Assembly: GCA_017538845.1 (NCBI GenBank) | Contig: JAFYIC010000076.1 | Location: forward strand, 1-6,073 | From: Bacillota bacterium | Lineage (GTDB): Bacteria; Bacillota; Clostridia; Peptostreptococcales; Anaerovoracaceae | Direction: 5' to 3' | Length of the DNA stretch: 6,073 nucleotides | Shown: positions 1 through 4,956 of the stretch, piece by piece | How positions within the stretch are numbered: position 1 is the first letter of the stretch | Layout of the letters: every line of letters begins with the position of its first letter | The notes under the pieces: model-generated | What the model saw: the letters and a program-made list of their open reading frames with translations, nothing else | Told to the model about the DNA's origin: nothing | The model's database searches: none | Made by a program: the position numbers and the translations under genes

Positions 1-54
1 ATCACTTCCTTAAAATGATGAAGGATAGCTGCTAGGTAGTAAAAATAACCTAAT

Positions 55-88
55 GGAAAGCGCCCGCTTGTCGCGGGCGCTTTCTTCT
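55..88 (+). terminator. Intrinsic terminator of an upstream gene outside the window
   Basis: A perfect 12-bp stem pairs 56-67 with 73-84 around a five-base loop (68-72), and the right arm runs into a T-rich tail (81-88). The stem is GC-rich at its centre (GCGCCCGC/GCGGGCGC). This is the classical rho-independent design for + strand transcription. It should end an operon lying left of the window and insulate the acetyltransferase promoter just downstream. The 54 bases before it hold no supportable gene; one frame reads ten codons to a TAG at 33-35 and could be the tail of the upstream gene, but that cannot be confirmed. Confidence 0.88.
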
Positions 89-99
89 GAAACAGGCAT

Positions 100-128
100 T
101 TGCCCCGGAACCGGGGACATGGCATAAT
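100..128 (+). promoter_or_regulatory. Putative sigma-A promoter of the acetyltransferase gene
   Basis: A -35-like TTGCCC (100-105) and a -10-like CATAAT (123-128) are separated by exactly 17 bases. Each differs modestly from consensus, 4/6 and 5/6 matches respectively. Transcription would begin near 135, giving an untranslated leader of about 35 bases before the ATG at 171. The position between an upstream terminator and a well-spaced ribosome binding site supports a promoter here. The spacer and -10 are occupied by inverted repeats, described separately. The assignment is from pattern only. Confidence 0.5.
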
Positions 129-132
129 GTCC
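103..132. promoter_or_regulatory. Two abutting inverted repeats in the promoter, possible operator
   Basis: CCCCGG-AA-CCGGGG (103-116) is a perfect palindrome lying between the presumed -35 and -10 boxes. GGACAT-N6-ATGTCC (115-132) is a second inverted repeat spanning the -10, and it shares two G bases with the first. Because they lie upstream of the predicted transcription start, they are more likely protein-binding DNA sites than RNA hairpins, unless upstream transcription reads through. A repressor or MerR-like regulator is conceivable, but no regulator gene is present in the window. Confidence 0.35.
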
Positions 133-170
133 ATGAGTGAAAATGATAAAAATTCAAGGCGGAGAATCAT

Positions 171-710
171 ATGATCAGAGAAACAGATATAAGACTCGTT
201 CCGCTGACTGCGGAAGACAGAGAACAGTTCATAACGGATAATCAGGAAGCGTTCAATTACGGAGCGCTGGAGGAGTTCGGGCGGCGCGACAACCACTTCG
301 AAGAAGACGGCCAGATCATCTCCAGGGAGACTATTGAAAAGTCTATAGACGATGGGGAAGCCTACCGTATCATGCATGACGGGCAGAAAGTCGGCGGCGT
401 CGTGATAAAAGTTGACAAAGAACAAGGGGAACTGGAATTGTTGTTCGTATCCCCAAAAGCGCACAATAAAGGTATCGGCTACGCCGCATGGTGCGAGGTG
501 GAAAAGCTCCATCCGGAGGTAAAGGTCTGGGAAACGGTCACGCCGTATTTCGAAAAGCGCAATATTCACTTCTACGTGAACCGCTGCGGGTTTCACATCG
601 TAGAGTTTTTCAATGATCACCACCGGGATTCCAACGATCCGGAACGGCAGGATGCCGGAGGGGAAGAAGACATGGACGGAATGTTCCGTTTTCAGAAAAA
701 ACAGCTGTGA
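171..710 (+). CDS. GNAT-family N-acetyltransferase
   Basis: A 179-residue protein of the Gcn5-related N-acetyltransferase superfamily, which transfers an acetyl group from acetyl-CoA to an amine on a small molecule, peptide or protein; cytoplasmic. The acetyl-CoA pyrophosphate loop is seen as NKGIG (99-103), following the beta-4 strand LELLFVSP (88-95). The downstream motif-B region has N131, H133, F134, Y135 and the GF pair 140-141, the usual 'N..FY...GF' signature. The N-terminal 60 residues are acidic and less typical, and the C-terminal tail after residue 147 (many His, Asp, Glu) is an extension that may shape substrate binding. The start is supported by GGCGGAG (158-164) six bases before the ATG. 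The gene looks monocistronic, with its own promoter and terminator. Substrate cannot be told; ribosomal-protein, antibiotic or polyamine acetylation would be guesses. Confidence 0.9.
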   Translation: MIRETDIRLVPLTAEDREQFITDNQEAFNYGALEEFGRRDNHFEEDGQIISRETIEKSIDDGEAYRIMHDGQKVGGVVIKVDKEQGELELLFVSPKAHNKGIGYAAWCEVEKLHPEVKVWETVTPYFEKRNIHFYVNRCGFHIVEFFNDHHRDSNDPERQDAGGEEDMDGMFRFQKKQL

Positions 711-735
711 GAATAATCTCACAGCTGTTTTTTAT
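696..735. terminator. Bidirectional intrinsic terminator between convergent genes
   Basis: A perfect 16-bp stem pairs 696-711 with 718-733 around the loop AATAAT (712-717). The left arm starts with six A and the right arm ends with six T, so the hairpin has a U-tract in either direction. It overlaps the last codons and the TGA (708-710) of the acetyltransferase gene and lies about 45 bases beyond the stop of the convergent protease gene. It therefore probably ends both transcripts. No better terminator is visible for the protease between 736 and 780. Confidence 0.9.
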
Positions 736-780
736 TATCAGATTATAGTTTCCTGCTGATCTCAGAAATGAGACCCGTCT

Positions 781-3204
781 TTAAAGTTCCTCCGTCCAGT
801 ACTCTTCTCCGAAGATATCAGTGAACTTGTAAGTGATCTTTATTTTTCCGCTTCCTACGTTCACGTTGCTGATGTCGATGGCGTCAGGGAAGTTGACTGT
901 GAGTGTGTCTCCCATCGGCACGTCGGTCTTGTGAGTTCCAGAGTAAGTGTAGTAATCATACAGGAACCGTATCTTGTCTCCGCTTTCCAGTGAAGTCATG
1001 GTCTTTGCCGATGTCTCGGTCACGTCTTCGTCGTAACTGTAGCGGACTCCTGCGATCTGGCCTTTCTCGTTGTTGTTGTCGAATACCAGGATCAGGTCTG
1101 CCTTGTCTCCGTTGAGGAGCACGGGCACGTGTCCCGTTATCTGATACATGCCGCTGCCCAGTTCAAGAGTCTCGTCGTGATAGTAGGTGACAGGCTGTCT
1201 GTCCAAAGCGATCCAGGTGCCGTCGTCGGACGGGAGCATGTTTCCGTCATCGTCAAAGTCGTAAACGTTATCGAGACCGAAGTCCACGTAACCCTCACCG
1301 TTGTCGTAGAACATGTTCATATCGACGGTGGTGATGTTCTTCCACTGATCCTCCGTCAGGCTGATGACTTTCTGTCCGTATGAATTGGTCTTCCAGTCAA
1401 GATCGCCTTCTTCGATCCTGTCCTGAGAGATGTTTTCGGCGATCGCCTTCTTGCTGAGAAGATTCTCGCTCATGAACTTGGTGTTGGACTTGTCAAGATC
1501 ATCGATGTTCGCGTCCTTTATGCCGCGGCCTCCAAGCAGCGAACCTATCATTTCCGTTAAGGAGCCTGTATCATATCCGCCGTAGGAACCATATCCGCCG
1601 CCGTAGCTGTAATTACTGCTGCTTCCGAACAGTGATGCGAGCGGTGAGTGTGAGCCGCCGGCTGAAGCCTGGCCCGCTACCTGTATCTGGGCGAACCTCT
1701 TGATGCAGTCGGTGTACTCGGATTCCATGCCGATCTCGTCGTAGGTCTTTGAAGCGCTGTCAACTTTGCGGATATTCTTGTACGGGAAGTATATGGAAAG
1801 TCCGTATGCGTTTGTTACGTTGCTGGAAGTCCTGTTGTACTTGACAGCTTCCAGGATCGCGTCCGCCATTTCACTTCCTTCAGACATATTGGTGAGTTTC
1901 GCGAAATGCACGGTGTCGATCTGATCTATGCGCGTGCTGCGGGCGAATTCCTTGCTGCTGCTTCTTGCGTTGGCAATTGAGGAATAGTCGCCTTCTTCTA
2001 TCATGTCAGACGCCTTTGCGGAAAAATCTTTAAGTTCATCCGGAAGGGTCTGGGACAGTTCGGATATATCGACTACTGAAAGCGTCGTTTGCTGGCCCGG
2101 ACACTGGGCGGCGCATCTCTCCGTGAAATCATCAGCTATGATCTTACCGATCTGTATGGTCTCCATGGATGTGTTTGCAGAAAGTTTTGTGAGCCAGTTG
2201 GTGTAGTACCAGCCAATGCCCGGTTCTGCTTCTTCACTTCCGATGAGGTAGTCCGCGTGCTTGTCAAGCATCAGAGCTGTTTCCGTGGTAGCCATGAGGC
2301 ATGCGTCGAATCCCACGAAGTCGAATTTCACTCCGCCGTTTGTCAGGGCTTTGTCTATTCCCGCAAGATCCATGGAATTGCTGCGCCAGCTCTTTTCGTC
2401 GTAGCCGAAGCCGCTCAGTGAACCGCCGCCGTGATCCCAAAGGATAAGTTCATTTCTGTTAGCCGGGAATTCCTTGTGAGCCCATTTTATAAATGAGGCA
2501 AGTGTGGTCGGGTCGGTCATCGCTGAAGAGCCGACGTTCTTTTCAAGACATATGAACTTGCCGTTCTTAATCTGCCATATCTGGTTGTGGGAACTGCTTA
2601 CCTGGTTGTTCCTCCAGCGTTTGCAGCCACCCGTATATACTACGAGATTCACATTGTTCGACATGTCGGCGCTGAGCATCTCGTTCAGGTCTGAAGTAGC
2701 CATGCCGGCCTGTGATTCCAGATCGGTTCCGCACATATATACCATGATGGTGACTTTGTCCTGCCCGGAGCCTTTGATATTCGTGTATTTGGTGCGGGCT
2801 TCATTCGCCACTCTCGTGTTCAGCTGGCCTGTGTTGGCGTTTGTGATCCATGAGCCCAGGCTTTCGCTGCTGCCGGAAAGGATACCGTCCAGTCCGGTGC
2901 CTCCCAGGAGACTTCCCAGGTCTAAAGAAAGAGCTCCGCCGCCGCCTGCCAGGAGCATGACGAGCACGATGATTATCTTTATGATACTGCCGCCGCTGAA
3001 AAGACCTCGGCCGCCGCTGCTTCCACCGCCGAAAGGACTGCCTCCGCTGTAATTACCGCCGCTGTAGCTTCCTCCGCCGTAATTACCGCCGCCGAAGTTT
3101 CCTCCGCTGAAGCCGCCGCCTCCGAATCCGCCGGATGAGCCGCCGGACGACGTCGGGCCTGAGCCTGATACAAATTTTCTTCTCGCTGTTGGTCTGTTTT
3201 CCAT
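781..3204 (-). CDS. Membrane-anchored clostripain-like (family C11) cysteine peptidase
   Basis: An 807-residue protein in the clostripain (C11, clan CD) family, endopeptidases that cut after Arg or Lys. Order of parts: basic start (R4, R8, R9, K10); Gly-rich segment about 14-72 (roughly half Gly); one hydrophobic helix about 73-94 that acts as a signal-anchor; peptidase core from about 150 (VTIMVYMCGTDLE) with the catalytic His258 in LWDHGGG and Cys302 in GFDACLMA, and the pocket motif SEEAEPGIGW (323-332); Gly/Tyr/Ser linker about 516-548; acidic C-terminal domain to 807 with an EF-hand-like loop at 649-660. The peptidase part should face outside the membrane. The ATG at 3204 is chosen because GGAGG (3211-3215) lies six bases before it. 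An ATG 20 codons further upstream (3264) gives a longer reading, but that would place the -10 promoter box inside the coding region. Family peptidases need Ca2+ and self-cleavage; Lys271, 13 residues after His258, is a candidate site. All catalytic residues are intact. Substrates are unknown. Confidence 0.9.
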   Translation of the reverse strand: MENRPTARRKFVSGSGPTSSGGSSGGFGGGGFSGGNFGGGNYGGGSYSGGNYSGGSPFGGGSSGGRGLFSGGSIIKIIIVLVMLLAGGGGALSLDLGSLLGGTGLDGILSGSSESLGSWITNANTGQLNTRVANEARTKYTNIKGSGQDKVTIMVYMCGTDLESQAGMATSDLNEMLSADMSNNVNLVVYTGGCKRWRNNQVSSSHNQIWQIKNGKFICLEKNVGSSAMTDPTTLASFIKWAHKEFPANRNELILWDHGGGSLSGFGYDEKSWRSNSMDLAGIDKALTNGGVKFDFVGFDACLMATTETALMLDKHADYLIGSEEAEPGIGWYYTNWLTKLSANTSMETIQIGKIIADDFTERCAAQCPGQQTTLSVVDISELSQTLPDELKDFSAKASDMIEEGDYSSIANARSSSKEFARSTRIDQIDTVHFAKLTNMSEGSEMADAILEAVKYNRTSSNVTNAYGLSIYFPYKNIRKVDSASKTYDEIGMESEYTDCIKRFAQIQVAGQASAGGSHSPLASLFGSSSNYSYGGGYGSYGGYDTGSLTEMIGSLLGGRGIKDANIDDLDKSNTKFMSENLLSKKAIAENISQDRIEEGDLDWKTNSYGQKVISLTEDQWKNITTVDMNMFYDNGEGYVDFGLDNVYDFDDDGNMLPSDDGTWIALDRQPVTYYHDETLELGSGMYQITGHVPVLLNGDKADLILVFDNNNEKGQIAGVRYSYDEDVTETSAKTMTSLESGDKIRFLYDYYTYSGTHKTDVPMGDTLTVNFPDAIDISNVNVGSGKIKITYKFTDIFGEEYWTEEL
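2992..3165 (-). repeat. Gly-rich coding repeat with a 30-bp period in the protease N-terminus
   Basis: This segment codes residues 14-72 of the C11 peptidase. Within it CCTCCG recurs at 3041, 3071 and 3101, a 30-base period, and bases 3041-3061 match 3071-3091 at 20 of 21 positions. The translated ten-residue unit is of the type GGNYSGGSPF / GGNYGGGSYS. The period is a multiple of three, so unit gain or loss would change length without breaking the frame. It is a low-complexity coding repeat, not a CRISPR array: there are no unique spacers and the reading frame is open throughout. Confidence 0.75.
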
Positions 3205-3208
3205 GACA

Positions 3209-3215
3209 CACCTCC
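3209..3215 (-). promoter_or_regulatory. Ribosome binding site that decides the protease start
   Basis: On the minus strand the sequence reads GGAGGTG, then TGTC, then ATG, so the GGAGG core ends six bases before the ATG at 3204. This is near-perfect complementarity to the 16S rRNA 3' end at a good distance. No comparable site is seen ahead of the in-frame ATG at 3264, so the protein is taken as 807 rather than 827 residues. Confidence 0.85.
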
Positions 3216-3232
3216 GTTCATCCGTTTTACAT

Positions 3233-3264
3233 ATTATATCACGACATAAAGGGTTGTGGTTCAA
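3233..3264 (-). promoter_or_regulatory. Extended -10 promoter of the protease gene
   Basis: Read on the minus strand, TATAAT (3238 to 3233) is a perfect -10 and is preceded by TGA, giving the extended form TGnTATAAT. A -35-like TTGAAC (3264 to 3259) lies 20 bases upstream, longer than ideal, but extended -10 promoters tolerate a weak -35. Transcription would start near 3226, giving a short leader of about 20 bases carrying the GGAGG site. Confidence 0.65.
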
Positions 3265-3310
3265 ATAATGAAGAGGAGGTAATTGGGCAGCCTAAAAAGC
3301 GCAAAAACAG

Positions 3311-3339
3311 TTGAGAATTACCCTGTTAAAATGTAAAAT
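3311..3339 (+). promoter_or_regulatory. Promoter of the NSS transporter gene
   Basis: TTGAGA (3311-3316) and TAAAAT (3334-3339) each match consensus at five of six positions and are separated by exactly 17 bases. Transcription would start near 3346, leaving an AT-rich leader of about 57 bases. The promoter stands back to back with that of the protease, with their -35 regions about 47 bases apart, so one bound regulator could affect both. Confidence 0.65.
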
Positions 3340-3402
3340 TATCATGACGGAATATATATGCTTATTTATTGAAGTATTTGGTTTTAAGGAAGGTGTATTT
3401 TC

Positions 3403-4899
3403 ATGAATGATCGTGAACGGTTCGGGTCAAGGCTCGGATTCATACTCGTATCGGCAGGGTGCGCCATAGGCATAGGTAATGTCTGGAAGTTCCCGTATCT
3501 TGCGGGAGCAAACGGCGGCGCTGCATTTATTCTTATTTATCTGATATTCCTGCTCATTCTTGGTATCCCTATCATGACCGCTGAGTTCGCGGTAGGCCGC
3601 GGATCCATGAAGAGCGCGGGAAAGGCATTCGGACTCCTGCAGCCAAAGGGTACAAAGTGGAGCCATTACGGTCCTCTTGCTCTTGCGGGAAACTACCTGC
3701 TCATGTTCTTCTATACCATGGTAGCAGGCTGGATGCTTTACTACATCTATGAGATAGCTTCAGGCAAGCTTACGGGAATGGACCCGGATGCAGTAGCGGG
3801 CAATTTCGGCGGAATGCTGGGATCCGGCGGCACCATGTTCGCATGGACGGTAGTCGCTATCGTGATCTCATTCGGCATATGCGCTCTGGGACTGAAGAGC
3901 GGCGTTGAAAAAGTCACAAAAGTACTCATGTCGGCGCTGATGATCCTGATGGTCATCATGGCCATCCGCGCGGTCACACTTCCGGGAGCTATGGCAGGAC
4001 TGAAATACTATCTGGTTCCTGATTTCCACGCGCTGGTTGAGAACGGCATCGGAAACGTATGCTTCGCGGCTATGGGCCAGGCGTTCTTCACACTGAGCGT
4101 CGGAATCGGTTCAATGGAAATCTTCGGAAGCTACATCGGCAAAGACAGATCACTGTTCGGGGAAGCGGTAAGCATCACGGCGCTTGATACTTTCGTGGCG
4201 CTGGTAGCGGGACTTATCGTTATCCCGTCATGCTTCGCATTCGGAGTTGAACCGGGCGCAGGTCCGGGACTGGTATTCATCAGTCTTCCGAACATATTCA
4301 ACGCTATGCCGGGAGGACAGATATGGGGAAGCCTCTTCTTCGTATTCCTCTCATTCGCTGCATTGTCAACGGTAATAGCGGTATTCGAGAACATTATCGG
4401 TTTCTCAATGGATCTGTGGAACATGTCCAGAAAGAAAGCGGTCGCAGTCAACCTGATCGTGGTAATAGTAGGGTCCATACCCTGCGTACTGGGATTCAAT
4501 CTGTGGAGCGGACTTCACCCGTTCGGACCTGAGTCCAACATCATGGATCTGGAGGACTTCATCGTTTCCAACAACCTGCTGCCCCTCGGCTCACTGGTAT
4601 TCGTACTCTTCTGCGTAAAGAAGTACGGATGGGGCTGGGAGAACTTCATGGCAGAGGTCAATCTGGGCAAAGGAATGAAGTTCCCGAACGTAAAGGGCTA
4701 CATACTCTTCGTGCTGCCGATCATAATACTGATCGTATACGTAAAGGGATGTCTCGACTTCTTTGCAGGACAGGGACTGCCCACGTATGCAGCCGTTATA
4801 TACATAGTGATAGTACTTGCGATATTCGCATACATCATCTTCGGACGCAAGAAAGGCACAGTGCCTAACGAACCGGGAAAAGCCGTAGCGGACATATAG
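3403..4899 (+). CDS. Sodium-dependent amino-acid transporter, NSS (SNF) family
   Basis: A 498-residue inner-membrane protein of the neurotransmitter:sodium symporter family (LeuT fold), which imports an amino acid with Na+. About 12 membrane helices are visible, near residues 10-33, 38-62, 88-118, 143-163, 169-191, 216-242, 252-277, 306-334, 346-365, 385-405, 431-454 and 462-481. The TM1 signature GCAIGIGNVWKFPY (19-32) and TM6 signature GQAFFTLSVGIGSMEIFGSY (225-244) are family hallmarks. Compared with LeuT by eye, Na+ ligands are Gly19, Ala21, Ile22, Asn26, Thr230, Asp262, Ala319, Ser322 and Thr323; substrate contacts include Tyr104, Phe229, Ser232 and Ile235. Gly23, where monoamine carriers have Asp, points to an amino acid. 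AAGGAAGG (3386-3393) sits nine bases before the ATG. No small MetS-type partner gene is adjacent. The exact substrate is unknown; Ile235 in place of LeuT Phe259 alters the pocket. Confidence 0.93.
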   Translation: MNDRERFGSRLGFILVSAGCAIGIGNVWKFPYLAGANGGAAFILIYLIFLLILGIPIMTAEFAVGRGSMKSAGKAFGLLQPKGTKWSHYGPLALAGNYLLMFFYTMVAGWMLYYIYEIASGKLTGMDPDAVAGNFGGMLGSGGTMFAWTVVAIVISFGICALGLKSGVEKVTKVLMSALMILMVIMAIRAVTLPGAMAGLKYYLVPDFHALVENGIGNVCFAAMGQAFFTLSVGIGSMEIFGSYIGKDRSLFGEAVSITALDTFVALVAGLIVIPSCFAFGVEPGAGPGLVFISLPNIFNAMPGGQIWGSLFFVFLSFAALSTVIAVFENIIGFSMDLWNMSRKKAVAVNLIVVIVGSIPCVLGFNLWSGLHPFGPESNIMDLEDFIVSNNLLPLGSLVFVLFCVKKYGWGWENFMAEVNLGKGMKFPNVKGYILFVLPIIILIVYVKGCLDFFAGQGLPTYAAVIYIVIVLAIFAYIIFGRKKGTVPNEPGKAVADI

Positions 4900-4956
4900 G
4901 AAACCGCGAAGAAGATATGAATTGGTTAACGGTTTAAGAAAGAAGAGGTAATGATC
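4900..4956 (+). other. Short intergenic gap, possible operon junction
   Basis: These 57 bases carry the ribosome binding site of the next gene (AAGAGG, 4943-4948) but no T-tailed hairpin and no convincing promoter. A weak inverted repeat AAACCG (4901-4906) / CGGTTT (4930-4935) encloses 23 bases and lacks a T-tract. The simplest reading is co-transcription of the transporter and the secreted protein, though a weak internal promoter cannot be excluded. Confidence 0.45.

Noticed and set aside
3..35. Ten-codon open stretch ending in TAG before the first terminator
   Set aside because: It could be the tail of an upstream gene, but other frames also end nearby and ten residues cannot be recognised, so no CDS is called.
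760..773. Small hairpin TCTCA-GAAA-TGAGA just after the protease stop
   Set aside because: The stem is only five base pairs and no T-tract follows on the minus strand; the 696-735 hairpin is the far better terminator.
2504..3052. 182-codon + strand open frame opposite the protease
   Set aside because: It is a Pro/Arg-rich shadow of the Gly-rich codons on the other strand, with no domain and no convincing ribosome binding site. The minus-strand reading has clear catalytic motifs.
3041..3130. Regularly spaced 30-bp repeats resembling a short CRISPR array
   Set aside because: The units are directly adjacent with no unique spacers and lie within an open reading frame coding Gly-rich protein.
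2979..3221. 80-codon minus-strand frame, Ala/Glu-rich
   Set aside because: It is the shifted frame of the same repetitive glycine-coding DNA; its low-complexity composition follows from the repeat rather than from selection.
3278..3322. Inverted repeat GGTAATT / AATTACC in the divergent promoter region
   Set aside because: Seven bases separated by 31 is about what chance would give in 200 bases; it was not called an operator.
3283..3336. TTG-started 17-residue mini-gene behind a GGAGG-like sequence (3275-3279)
   Set aside because: Spacing is only a few bases, the start is TTG, the peptide is not hydrophobic or recognisable, and it ends within the transporter -10 box.
4131..4499. 122-codon minus-strand open frame inside the transporter gene
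   Set aside because: Antisense shadow of a membrane protein gene whose + frame carries unmistakable NSS signatures.
4917..4937. Six-codon ATG frame between the transporter and the secreted protein, considered as a MetS-like small subunit
   Set aside because: Far too short to span a membrane and without a good ribosome binding site; the 57-base gap cannot hold a MetS-type gene.
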